Source: Platynereis dumerilii (taxonomy: Eukaryota; Annelida; Polychaeta; Phyllodocida; Nereididae). Taken from it: 64,000 nt of DNA. The position numbers and the translations under genes were made by a program. The notes beneath the pieces were generated by a model. It worked only from the letters and a program-made list of their open reading frames with translations. It was not told the DNA's origin and did no database searches. Numbering within the stretch: the first letter of the stretch is position 1; each line of letters opens with the position of its first letter. Positions 23,578 to 34,730 of the stretch are shown in pieces. Location of the stretch: positions 26,700,501-26,764,500 of the forward strand of contig JAPTHN010000011.1 of the NCBI GenBank assembly GCA_026936325.1, given 5' to 3'.

Positions 23578-24385
23578 ACTGAGGAATGAGAATGTGGCTG
23601 GAATTTTTAACAAAATTTTGAGAAGGGGACTTATAGGACTAAGGCTTTTCAAGATGAATAGTTGTAGCTCACAAAAAGGCAATTAGTTCTGAGTGCAAAC
23701 AGGCTATGTTTTACCTTCAATAATGGCTCCGGGGATCATGAGAACAATGCTGTGCTACTTACAAGTCCTGTTAAGTCGTAGGTTATTAGATGAATGGCTT
23801 TGGCCACTCTATTTGAGGTTCCTTGGTATTTTATAATTAGTCTTGTGGAATCCAATGCTCCTTTGAACAGCTTTTTTTCTTTTCCCTTTTTTCTTTCCCC
23901 CTGTTTCGTCAATCGTAATTCTCCTTCTGTCATTTTTAATGAGCCACTATGTCACAAAGAAGCAGATACAAAAGATTTTTTCTCTGCTACAATTAATATT
24001 CAGCCTTTTTTGCTATCTCAAAAACAGGGTACATTCTCTAAAAAGAAAAGGCCAAACGTTTCTAGAAGGGTTTCTCAGGCTTTCAAATGTCATGGAGATG
24101 ATGAAAATATATTCACTTTCATGTTTTCGCAGCTTTACAGTGCTGATAACAATTTATGAAAGAGAAAGTTTCAGGTGAAATGGGCATAGATCCGAAAATA
24201 TCATTCACAGAAACATATACATGTATAGTCAAGGTGTACTGGCCTACATTGGCCTACATGCTTGTGCAAGCCATGTTTTAAAGAAGAAATCATACTATCA
24301 CGTCAGTTCATAATTGTCTTACAGGACATCTGAGGGTCGTCTATCTGACAATTCAATATACGATTGAGAAATAAGAAAGTGACTG
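23578..24385 (+). repeat. Duplicated segment B (empty site for element 3)
   Basis: Uninterrupted counterpart of 13276-13930 plus 17403-17565. At 24217-24222 the left flank of element 3 runs straight into the right flank through a single TA. The 121-aa and 79-aa plus-strand frames here (23794-24159, 23939-24178) overlap in different frames and are interrupted in copy A. I reject them as genes. Confidence 0.85.
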
Positions 24386-25722
24386 AACAGTATTAGTGAT
24401 GCTGTCATGAATGCTATACATGATGTAAATTGGATGCTGTGGATTGTCATATGCATGGGAGATGGAAAATTAAGTATATCAGTTCATACATGGGTCAAAA
24501 TTTTCCAAATTTATGTGAATACTTGTCCATGGTATTTGATTTAACATTAGTGTAGTTCCAAAGACAGAAAAGTACACACAGGGCATTCTCTGTCATTTGA
24601 CATGGATTGGCAGACATAAAAGAAAATGGCCTGATAATATTTGTCGCTTCCATGAAATCTCAAGAAATACTCATAGTCACAGCTCAAAGAAAATGAGATG
24701 TACTTATGAGCACACTTACCTGACACAAAGAGTCTGATGTGACAGACTATTAGGATATAGTTACTGTGATATCGGACAGGTGACAGACTAATGTTCTCCT
24801 CACAAGCATAGTTGCTCCTTTGGTGAAAGAAATTAATATGCCAATGAGACCTGCTTTTGTGACATGGAAAAATGTAAAACAAAGATATTATACGGTATAC
24901 ACAATGACTATATATCTCATAAAAAATAGTAGGACGCAATAGCAATAACCAACCACCCTGAACTTTTTCAATTTATCTAACTCTTGCATTTTTTAATATA
25001 ATTTTAAATTTAAATTAATAATATATTTACATATATTTAAAATGTACACAATGTGTGAATAAATATGCTATACATATATAGTGTCCTGCATGTGGATCAT
25101 ATATAGTTTCTGAATTACAAAATAAGGTGTGAACAAAGTTCTGCAAAGTTGGAGCGGGGGAGTTCTTGTTTACCAAACTTGTATAAATGAGAAAACTGAC
25201 TCAATTTACTAAAAGACAATAACAGGAGAGTTAACAGGCTCATCTTTGTTAAAATGAAGTTTAAATGTTCATCCTCTCTTCCAAAGGCTATTTGAGAATG
25301 AGATGAATGAGATAGGATGCAACTAAAATGTATAAAATATCTCTTCAAAGTGACTTAAAAGCGTTGAAAGCTTCTATGATATCCACAACTCAGTCCTGCC
25401 TATGGAGAATACATGAAAATATGCAATTAAATTAGATTACTTTGCATGATCCTCAGGGATGAAAAGGAAGTGTGATGCTTCACAATTGAAAAGTGATATA
25501 TAGACTTGTTGGTGGTAAGGTGATAAATTTCTCTGATATATAAACAGCAGATGAAAATGTGTTTTTCTTTCAAAGCATGCGGATGAAGCTCAGCTAAAGG
25601 CACTATGCAGCCTTTTGGCAAGGTCCAGCACAGATTAATAAGAGACTATGCTAAGCACAAACGTCATGGACAATGTTGGCTTAATTTACTTAGTCATAGA
25701 CTCAATGGTGGTGCTATTATGA

Positions 25723-25994
25723 TAGAGGCTGGTTGCTAGGGGGTGTTGGCGGTTTACAAGCCACATGGGCATTGGGCATATATGTTTTTGTTGTTGCATG
25801 ATTAAATCATGAAATTGACAAAGAATTTTAAAAAAGCACCATCAAAACACTGGACTGGTAACCAGTCAAAACTATAATCTCTGTTTATCATCTTATAAGA
25901 TTAAGGGAGAAAATGATGATACTAGTAGCCCTTTAGAAGTTTTTCAGGATAAGGGAGCTAAGGTGGCTACTCAGATATGAAACAGCCACTTATG
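25723..25994. other. Private insertion in segment Q (about 270 bp)
   Basis: Segment P reads gtggtgttattttgata then tgtacgcagctac without interruption. Q carries about 270 extra bases between the matching words. The insert includes the 15-bp near-perfect palindrome gactggtaaccagtc at 25852. Its ends are not clearly inverted, so its type is unknown. Confidence 0.5.
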
Positions 25995-26088
25995 TACTTA
26001 GCTACGAGCACTGGTGGACATGGCCCCTTACACGGGTATGCAGCAGATTTGGCTACTAGTGACAACTGCAGGGTATCTAAGAAGCCAC

Positions 26089-26363
26089 TAGGGATTTTTC
26101 TCGAAAGGACTTAACATTTTAGGGAGGGTCCCTTGAGAGGTACTTAGTTAAGGGCTTCCTTAGCTTAGTATCCCTTAAGGGACCCTCCCCAAAACTGTTT
26201 AGTCTTTTCTAGAATTTTTTTTTCTTTAGTAGGGATTTTTACCAAGAGAACTAACAATTTTAGGGAGGGTCCCTTAAGAGGTATTAAGTTAAGGGAATCC
26301 TTAGCTTAGTACCTCTTAAGGGACCCTCCCTAAAATGTTTAGCCCTTTCATGACAAATCCCTA
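26089..26363. mobile_element. MITE with duplicated internal hairpins (275 bp)
   Basis: The ends TAGGGATTTTTC and GACAAATCCCTA start inverted arms of about 45 bp. They continue through acattttagggagggtccctt and its complement. Inside are two tandem copies of an 80-bp hairpin (about 26129-26200 and 26256-26334) built from agggagggtccctt. Segment P has the empty site at about 22033 (gaagccacttagagcc), which proves insertion after the duplication. The target duplication is short and ambiguous (TA, CTA or ACTA). Confidence 0.85.
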
Positions 26364-27380
26364 CTAAGAGCCAAACATATGTATTTATGCTAGCTCCATC
26401 TACTTGCAAAGCATGAAGTCTCCTTAGAATGCCCGCTAAGAAGATTAGTGAAAATCCCATGTTTGACTAACTTTGCAGATTTCCTCTCACATTAGTTCAT
26501 CCCAAACTGTCAAAAATATATTTTGGGAAAAATATTCTTGTTAACCTATTCAATCTGAAAAGAGTCACCAAAGACAACTTTGGTAATCTTTTAATATAAT
26601 TCATATGTTAGAATCTGACTTCGACTGCACCCAAAAACGAAAGTCATGCCTCAAACTCCACCTGAACACCTCCTATTACAAAGACGTGGCACATCGCAAT
26701 GTGACAAGTTTGTTTGGAGATCATGCTTTAGTTTTTCATTTGATATTTGACTTCCACATATGTGAACTAGACTCTGAACCAAGGAGTATGTAATGTGTAG
26801 ATATATAATTCAAGAACAACGAGATGGGAGGTAGTTATTGAAGTAATTGTGAGCAAATGTATAGAGCAGCAGACGTTATTCAGGTCTCTGGTATAATCAC
26901 ATTATTTGCAGAAAACTGCCCTCAGGGGAAATAGCCGTCTTTGTATAAATTGTCTTCCAAATGAAAAGACTCAATGGAGTGCCGAAAAGGAGTATGTATA
27001 TAGGTATAAGAAAACTGTGTTACACTGTACGTATATACCACTCGCTGGCAGTGGATGTTCATCTATCTGAATGAATGTCTGGATTCCGTTGAATAACAGA
27101 ACTTTTGACCTTAAGATTAATGCCAGTTGTAATGCTAGATATACTGGATCCTAACAGGTACAGTGCAGCCTGGAAGTAAGTGAAATTGGTGATTTTTTGC
27201 TATTGGGCAATGCTAAACATCATCAACTGCATGCTTGTGGAATGTGGATGCAAGGATGCTCATCTGATGAGAAGAAAACATATGGGGTCATAAAGGACAA
27301 TGTTTGAGGCATCTTGGAAACAAATTCTGCCAATTTAATTTTTCTTAAGACAGGTACATATGCGTGAATCCCTCAGACGA

Positions 27381-28452
27381 AACACCTTCTGCTGTGGCAA
27401 GTATTTTTTTAAATATGTTGGGTTATTATATAGGCCTAAGGATAATATTTGAAGCATAAGGATAACAATGGCTGCCAATTTTCGTTGCTGCACTCAAGAG
27501 GTGGGTCAGAGTCTTTGAAAGTAAGTGAAACACAAGGACAATTTTATTTCAATGGGAAGGATGTCCTCCCTCACTGTCCAATACGGCAATAATAACATCT
27601 CACTGTCCAATATAACTTCTCACTGCCCAATAATGACTTTTCACTGCTCAATATAAATTTCCCTGTGCCTAATATATTGGTAATAGTGAAGAAAAATAAG
27701 CGGTTGCGAGTGGGGGATGCGATAAAGTGGAGAATAGGCCTATATATATAGCATACTTTTGGGGTTGTCAATTCAGTCCTGATATTCTTTTTATCTTGAC
27801 TTCACCATTCCAAGTTCTACAAAGCAAATTTATGCAAAAACAAAATTAACTTCGGAGATTGTTCAAGGAAATTGACATTATAACTTTCTAAGGCAGAGCA
27901 ATTTCAAACGATTATTAAACTTTTTTACATTTAATTTTCTACATTTTGATGTATGTTTAGGCTCTATACGACAATTAGTTCACCAGAGAAAGCGTTATAC
28001 AATGCAGGTGTTGAGTTCCTGTATGGAAGGTGACGGATATTAAGTAAATTCAATCTATATGTAATATCCTTTCGAGAAATGTCAGTAGACTTATAACCTT
28101 CGATGTCGTTTCAAACAATAAATATATGTTAAAAATTAATCAGGAAAATTCAGGATGAAAAAGTCATGAAAGCAATAGCTTTTAGAAAACCGATTCAGTT
28201 TGACCTTTGAGACAGCGGAAATTATTTAAACAATGCATCAGTTTTATTTGGACAGAATATTAAAATTTCTCTTTCTTATTGGAAGTGTGACCTCCACATT
28301 AATTGAGGATTATTCATTCATGAATGGATATATGATATCACTTCCTTCATAAACGATATTTCGATACCAAGAAAGCAGCCATTGAAAAGGTGTTCAGGAC
28401 CGTTCAGAATTTACATGTGGGGGGGGGGTTAGGAAATTGTGGTGTGTCTTCC
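27381..28452. other. Gene-free interval
   Basis: AT-rich sequence. A stretch near 27528-27560 is the complement of 23058-23085 (ccttcccattgaaataaaat), so a small repeat fragment is shared in opposite orientation. Otherwise I see nothing. Confidence 0.5.
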
Positions 28453-28460
28453 CGTAGATG

Positions 28461-28670
28461 CAGTGGCGTCCCTATGGGGGGGGGCACGGGGGGGGGGCAC
28501 GGGGGAGGGGCACGTGCCCCCCCCATATTGGACCTGTGCCCCCCCAGGTGCCCCCCATATGAACTTCCCAACTTTGGCTAAAATATACAGTTAGTATAGC
28601 GGGTGCCCCCCCAGAGAATCTTGTGCCCCCCAGGTGTCCCCCCGCTCGAGACCCCCCAGTTACGCCACTG
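28461..28670 (+). mobile_element. hAT-type MITE, CAGTGGCGT family, copy 1 (210 bp)
   Basis: Begins CAGTGGCGTCC and ends TTACGCCACTG. The 8-bp target duplication is perfect, CGTAGATG at 28453-28460 and 28671-28678. The interior is extremely G-rich then C-rich, with a ggggcacgtgcccc palindrome at 28507-28520. Frames of Gly/Pro-rich residues here are artefacts. The family is hAT-like by ends and duplication length. Confidence 0.92.
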
Positions 28671-28678
28671 CGTAGATG

Positions 28679-29307
28679 ACTGAGATCAGCTGCTGCCAGA
28701 AGGCCCAGAACAACGCCCGTCCTGCATGTCCCAATCATTTGTACCTGTGAAAGTGTCAGACTTTATAACAAACAGTGACCTTCAACCTGACAATTAAGAT
28801 TTCATTTTATTGTGTATTTCCATTTCCATTTATTCATTTATTTCATGCTTGTGATACGTGTACAAGGAATTTCCCACAAGGGATATTAAAGATTTCCTTA
28901 TCCTCACCCTTAAGTCGCCATTAATAATAAGCCTCAGATTAATGTCGATTTTTCAGTACTCCCCCTCCCCCAGACAGTGACATCTGGCCAGGTTTGTGGG
29001 TTATAGGTGATCAACCAATAAGTCAGTTTTTTTTTTTCATTGCATGTACAAATCAACTTGGCTTGGAGAGCGCATGTTTTATGATGCATGCTTTTTGCAT
29101 GTTCAAATCTCAATCTCCTTTCTTAGACATGCATGTTGTAGAATGTGTACCCCACCCCTTGAAACATGATCATGTGTGAAAAGTAGGTACCCCCTTGGGC
29201 AAAACTGCCAATCCCCCAGTCTTAAATTCTGAATGGTCCCTCAGTTGGTGAAAAACCATGTCAAACAGTAGCGGATGAGTATGGCACTCCAAACACAATG
29301 CTGAGGA
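28679..29307. other. Gene-free interval with one dispersed repeat fragment
   Basis: No gene seen. The complement of about 29165-29210 (ggggtacctacttttcacac) matches 62880-62899, indicating a dispersed repeat present in both places. Confidence 0.45.
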
Positions 29308-29388
29308 TGGATGGATGGATGATTGGGGCTTTACGTCCTGTATTTATCCAATGGACAGGCTAATTAGGACTGGAGGAGGACACGGCAT
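29308..29388 (+). repeat. Dispersed repeat (ggatggatgattggggctt), copy 1
   Basis: About 80 bp matching the complement of 37985-38070. Shared words are atggatggatgattggggct, cctgtatttat and ggctaattaggac. It could be the end of a SINE or another dispersed element. No tRNA-like promoter was visible. Confidence 0.6.
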
Positions 29389-29529
29389 TGAGGTGAAGGA
29401 TGATTGAAACAACAATCCAACATAGGCCGAGGTGACCAGGCAAGAACTATAGATTCGAAACACAATGATGAGACTTTATATCATTGTATTAAAGCAGCCA
29501 AAGAATAGAATGTTCCACTGGCATGCATT

Positions 29530-29718
29530 CAGTTGCATAACTTGGGGGTCTCGAATGGGGGGGGGGCACCTGGGGTGCACACGATTCTCTGGAGGGCACC
29601 CACTTTACTAATTGTATATTTTAGCCAGAGTTGGAAAGTTCATATGGGGGCACCTGGGGGGCACAGGTCCAACATGGGGGGCACATGACCCCCATGACCC
29701 ACCATAGGGACGCCACTG
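29530..29718 (-). mobile_element. hAT-type MITE, CAGTGGCGT family, copy 2 (189 bp)
   Basis: Same family as 28461-28670, in the opposite orientation. Ends are CAGTTGCATAAC and GGGACGCCACTG. The 8-bp target duplication is CATGCATT (29522-29529 and 29719-29726). Shared interior words include ggggggcacctgggg and the ttttagcca/acttccc stretch. Confidence 0.92.
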
Positions 29719-29726
29719 CATGCATT

Positions 29727-31315
29727 TGTTATTTCAATAACAACGTGGTTTTCAGTCTGATAGATAGCAGACTGCACGTAACATCAAATGCAGTATCAAA
29801 ATTGTACATATGACACACTAAGTGCAGTACTATAGGACGTGACTCCCTCAGAGCCAGTAAAGTAGTCTCCTCCAAAACTCTCCTCATCTTTTCTCCATGT
29901 ATATCATAGTATGTGTGTATGGGTGAAAAAAAAAGTTTTGGAATTTTCTGGTAGGATGAACATTTCCAAAGGTAATTCCACCAGGTGATATCACTTCAGG
30001 ATTTAGATCGGCTGGCATCTCTCCATTTGATTGCAACATATTTGGAAATGAATGCTTTTGGCTTCTGATGTTACAGACAGGTCGATGTCCACGTCTGCAG
30101 TAAGCCCATCAAGTGACCCACTTCCATTGGAAGTTTTTGGCAAATACTACATTGAACAGGGCTGGCTCTGCAAAGAATGACTTAACTAATGGTCTATCCA
30201 GGCACATATGTAAGAGCTTCGACATAGCATCAGGCGAGTAGGCCTTTTTAACCATCATATTCTGCAATTATTTGCGCTGCCCTGGGGATGCCCCCCCTTG
30301 GGCAAGCACTTGGTTTCGTAAGCAAGCTTTTTTGCACACACTGAAATGTTAACATTTTTGTCCCAATTTTATGTAAAAGCTACTGGGCACCTGCCGCTAC
30401 TTTCAGAGCCCTTCTTCACTGTATGTTACGTTACTGTCATAAAGTTCGTCCCCGAATCTTTAAACTAACATTTAGTGGCTTTATTGTGACATATTTAAAG
30501 TATTTCTTGCCCAGTTCTACACAGACGCTGTCCCAGCGTGGCTATGGCTGCATTAGCCTGGTCTCCTGGCCTGTATGCATTCACATAGCAGGGCACAGGA
30601 CTATGGCTGCATCACAGTCATCATTGAGGGGGGCACTCGCTTTCAATTCAGTGAGATTTGTTTTACAGCTTTTTGGGTTCCTCTGACATAATGGGGCTCT
30701 ACTGGACTAATAAAATGAATTGAACTCACTTAATTCTGAAAAACATGCAATTGTGTTGATTGGTATTGTTTCATATCACCCCAATGTTGTTAATTTACCA
30801 GTTTGTGTTATTTTAATGCAAGTTGAATTCTATGCAGAATTGGCAGATCTAATCTTTAATTTCAAAAGTACAATGATTTTTTTTACTTGATTTGTGCAGT
30901 TGGTCTATGTCAGTGCTTGCTTGTATTCAATTAATCCCAACAGGAAGTTTATTGAACATGGTGCAATCATATTAAAAATCTAATGGACAATATTTCATGT
31001 GACGTGTTATTTACTATTAGCTGACAATGATAAGAAAGCCTAAAGAAAAACATACCTTAATTCCTGTTCACATATCAAGTATTCCCTTAGAAGTGAAAAC
31101 AGCAGGTCAGCATATACTTTATACTTCAAGAATGTCCATTTATCACATGAACTAGGTTACATAAACATGACATTGTGTGAGAAACAGGACACACCTTGTA
31201 GCAGTCCTGTTTGATGTTAACTGTAAAAGTTAGCTGTTATCAACAACTTGTTTATACTACATTTGTCCTAAAAGCATCCTAGCGCCAGCTACATCCAGTG
31301 TTTACAAATTCGGTA
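29727..31315. other. Gene-free interval
   Basis: About 1.6 kb without a supported gene. A short direct repeat (ctatggctgcat near 30545 and 30601) is the only local structure. The frame at 30423-30686 has no support. Confidence 0.55.
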
Positions 31316-31407
31316 GAAAGAATGCAGGAAGGAATGAAGAAAAGAAGGAATGAAGGAAGGAATGAACAAAGGAATGAACAAAGGAATGAACAAAGGCATG
31401 AAGGAAG
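31316..31407 (+). repeat. gaaggaat / aacaaaggaatg simple repeat
   Basis: Runs of gaaggaat and gaacaaag words, partly as three near-identical 12-bp units at about 31363-31398. The minus-strand 'IPSFMPLFIPLF' frames are artefacts of it. Confidence 0.85.
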
Positions 31408-31415
31408 GAATGTAG

Positions 31416-31529
31416 GGCATAATCACGAAATAAGCCCCGCACCTGTGACGGAATGAGTGGCAGCCTATGCTTTTCAATGGTCTCGCTCATTCTGTTATCA
31501 GAGGGTGGGGGCTATTTCGTGATTATGCC
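31416..31529. mobile_element. 114-bp palindromic MITE with 8-bp TSD
   Basis: GGCATAATCACGAAAT and its complement form the ends. The arms extend about 43 bp through the gaatgag/ctcattc words around a short loop, so the whole element folds back. The target duplication GAATGTAG is perfect (31408-31415 and 31530-31537). Duplication length points to hAT-type mobilisation. Confidence 0.92.
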
Positions 31530-31565
31530 GAATGTAGTGGGGGAAGGAAGGGAAGGCCTCGAGGT

Positions 31566-31625
31566 AGATAGACAGATAGACAGACAGCTAAACACAAAGA
31601 TATATAGATAGATAGATAGATAGAC

Positions 31626-31676
<51 letters not shown>

Positions 31677-31685
31677 CAGATAGAC

Positions 31686-31723
<38 letters not shown>
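31566..31723 (+). repeat. GATA microsatellite with GACA variants
   Basis: A (gata)n tract of roughly 150 bp, interspersed with gaca units at its left edge and middle. Frames reading IYLSIYLS on the minus strand are artefacts. Confidence 0.97.
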
Positions 31724-31725
<2 letters not shown>

Positions 31726-32391
31726 GCTAGCAACTCTTAAAAGTGCTTGCACGTTTTTTTTTCAGGAATAGCAGTGTTGCCAATCGTAAATAAGAGAGCA
31801 ATAACAAGCTGGTAAATTACTCCTGGGCAGAAAGACAGGAGAGTAAAATCAAAGACAGGTGGATAGTTTGGGTTAGTCAGTGGGATGGCCAGGAAAGTGT
31901 ATTTAGCCAAGACAGCATTGATCCTGTGAGCCAAGATTTGACTGAAATATTACACAGAGGTATATACACTAACTACGGATACATGTGTGATTCATCTTTA
32001 GGACTCAGTCCGGGCAGCGCATCACTCACCGGTTTCCGGTTATGACATTTCTAGTTGGAATATACAATTATTGTAAAACTTTCTAAAATATTATTATTGT
32101 AGAAATTTCTGCTATCATTGCGTCTCTAGCAAGATGTCGATGACACTTGATCTTATTAGTGGCAACAGACTCCAGAGGAAGAAATCTGCAAGCCAAGTTG
32201 TCTGAACATTTCACCCAAGAACCCGGAAGGATAACTGTTAAAATCATGAAAGGTGAGGCCATGCACTCAAGACATAGAAACTTGAAAACAGTCAACCATC
32301 ACTAAGACTGGAAACTTATATTTGTCCTGGCAATTGGTGTCTAGATGCCACATCAGTGAAAGAACACTCTTAAAACAGATTGATTGAATAT
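31724..32391. other. Gene-free interval
   Basis: No gene, RNA or repeat that I can support. Confidence 0.5.
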
Positions 32392-32980
32392 ACCAATATA
32401 TCATATGGCTAGCGGAAATACTCGCTTCTCATTGGCCTACAGCCGCGCAATATTCTACGATATTGCACGCATTATATTGCACGCTCATTTTAACATATGA
32501 AAGATTGGACGGACCTGAGAGGAAGCACCATATTTCAGTGCTGCTGCAACCACAAGCAGGGAAAAAGATTGTGTTTTTTCTTATTTTACTGATTATATTA
32601 TTTGTTTTATCAGAATAAAGCAATAAGTGACCGAAAAATAACGGTTTTGCCGATTTTTCAGTGATTTTTTTTGTGTATTGAGGTCAAAAGTCTGCTATAA
32701 AGTTTCAGAAAAAAATCGAAAATAATGTCTATCATCAAGTATATAATTTTTGGATTCCAAAAGTGTGAAAAAAATTTTTGTGAGTGAAATAGTTATTGAT
32801 TTGTCACAAAAAATCATATGATATAACAGTTTTCGCACATCACCGAGTGCAATATCAGTTTTTATGGCACCTCGGTGACTAATATTGCACTCGGGCTACG
32901 CCCTCGTGCAATATTAGTCACCTCGGTGCCATAAAAACTGATATTGCACTCGGTGCTGTGCGATAACTGTATAATATTGG
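32392..32980. mobile_element. Fold-back element with 150-bp palindrome
   Basis: The outer ends are ccaatatatcatat and its rough complement near 32972-32980. The right quarter (32823-32972) is a near-perfect palindrome centred at about 32898 on gggctacgccc. Its arms contain tggcacctcggtgactaata, attgcac and gataact/agttat. The left part repeats gcgcaatattctacgatattgcacg (about 32445-32470), using the same attgcac word. A tctcattggcct sequence just inside the left end recalls the gattggct beside the 11.8-kb palindrome. No transposase. Confidence 0.7.
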
Positions 32981-33185
32981 TTGAAAATAACCAATTTTAT
33001 GTGTTGAAATAGGGCCAACCAATTGATTAGTTGCAATCAACCAATCAAGATTGGTTTAGCTTCCAACCAATTTGAATTGGTTAATCTGTCTTACTATCAC
33101 TTCAACACATGAAATTGGTTAAATATTAACCTTAATAGTTGAATGAAAGAACCTTATTGGTTAATAAGGAATGGGATTATAGTTA
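32975..33185. repeat. ttggtt / aaccaa hairpin-word cluster
   Basis: aaccaattttatgtgttgaa at 32989-33008 and its near-complement at 33101-33120 make inverted ends. Between and after them about ten ttggtt or aaccaa words are packed in both orientations. It looks like a 130-bp MITE plus flanking copies of the same word. Confidence 0.6.
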
Positions 33186-33419
33186 ATCAACTTCATGGTC
33201 CTAGGACCACTGGGGGCGTATCTAGAAATGCCTGAGGGGGAGTCATTACATGGGGGGAATACGGGGTGCTCCCTGTTCGCTAAATTATCTCCATACAAAA
33301 CTGTTTCAAATAGAGCAATGTATCCCGATTAATTACATTTTATAACTGGAATAATAGTTACAGAGAGATTTCTGCAGTTTCAATGCCCCATGCATAAGAT
33401 CAGTATTTTAATTATTGAA
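33186..33419. other. Short gene-free interval
   Basis: Contains a short G-rich stretch (about 33208-33270). No other feature seen. Confidence 0.4.
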
Positions 33420-34730
33420 TTAAGAAAGATGGTGCTTCAGCTGGTCCCGGTAGCTCCTTTCTGATGTACAATGTAATTCTGAATATCTGGCTTTGTTTTT
33501 GTGACTCCGAGGCATTGATTCTCATCTTCAACTTGTTGATGACTCTATGGGAGCAGACAAACTGTGCTGGAATGACTGGTATTATGAATGTGACACTAGT
33601 CTTGATATCTTTTTTGCATGTCTTGCACCCTACAAGCTATTTTGTTGCTGTGTCTGCAACTCCTTTCTCATGATCAATGCCATTGTGTTATTTTAAGAAT
33701 TTCACAGAGATCAGCATAAAAATAATTCACTCTTTTAATGTGACAATGATATAATGAGTATTTCAGATCAACACATCAGGGTTACTGCAGTTTGCAAAAG
33801 CATGATCAGTCCCTGAATCATGCAGTCAGATCCTTTAAAATTAATCTAAAATGATACGTTGTTAGTTAGCAAGAAACACATGTTTATTAAAACTCCTAGG
33901 CCTAGGCACTAAAGTTTACAAAGTAGCAAAATATATTTTCAAAGACGTGATGACACATTTCTGAATTTGGTATAATACTGGTATCTGTTTTTTTATATTT
34001 TTTAAAAAAACTGCCTCTTCTAATTTATTTGTCATGAACTTGAACGAAGACCTTTGCCCCAAGAACTAGAAATTGTCCCTGGATAATGAGTGTAAATTAC
34101 TATGCTTGAACTACAATCAGGTATGGTTAAAAAAGACATTTAGAGCTGCAGACTGCAATAATGCTTCATGAAATCACATTATTTGGCAGACCTGCCACAG
34201 GAAAAGATTCTTCTATCCTCATTGAAAAGAACGTATGATGTGCCAAAGAGGAGAATACAAAAGGCTGAAGGACGATGTCTGGTAGAGGGAAAAACCTTCT
34301 AGAACTTTGTAACACAGAGAACTAATGTTCATTGAAATATGAATCAGAAAACAACATCGCTTTGGGCCACGTCATATTTGTACAAACTAAAAGTCTGCTG
34401 TATGTAACTGCATGTCCAATGGTCTTTGAGACTGGTGCAATAACTGCTGTGATACACAGCCGTCATTTTGTTGACAGATAATCCATATTTTCTTTAATAA
34501 CTTTGGAATTGTCCAAATAGAGCTCTATTTTCATGACTCAGAGGCATCAATTTTCTTCTTCCACTTGTTGATGTCTGGGAGAGAGCTGCAGACAAATGAG
34601 TTAGAATGACTGTTATAGGAAAAGCACAACACTTCTCGATTGCTGTTTTGCATGTCTCTCTACATACTGTCATACCATGCGGTCGCTTCAACTGAGAAAT
34701 GACTATTAATAGTGGAGAGTGCTACAGTAC
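33420..34730 (+). repeat. Partial array unit U0 (beta to alpha blocks)
   Basis: Contains the beta block (about 33440-33710, cttgttgatg ... ggaatgactggtattatgaatg) and the alpha block (about 34440-34700, cttcttccacttgttgatgt, gttagaatgactgttatagg). The intervening stretch aligns with U1-U4. The first half of the unit is missing. It is more diverged than U1-U5 and lies about 5.5 kb from them. Minus-strand frames here are not consistently open across units. Confidence 0.75.

Larger units (their letters stand above)
24481..27380 (+). repeat. Large duplicated segment Q
   Basis: Counterpart of 20850-23040. It is longer because of two private insertions (about 25723-25994 and 26089-26363). The most conserved part is 26600-27000. 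No gene is supported. Confidence 0.8.

Noticed and set aside
31512-31733. Frames of repeated IYLS / NQSI residues in the GATA tracts (also near 35308-35957, 36000 and 39346-39723)
   Set aside because: They are direct translations of tetranucleotide microsatellites, which lack stops in these frames.
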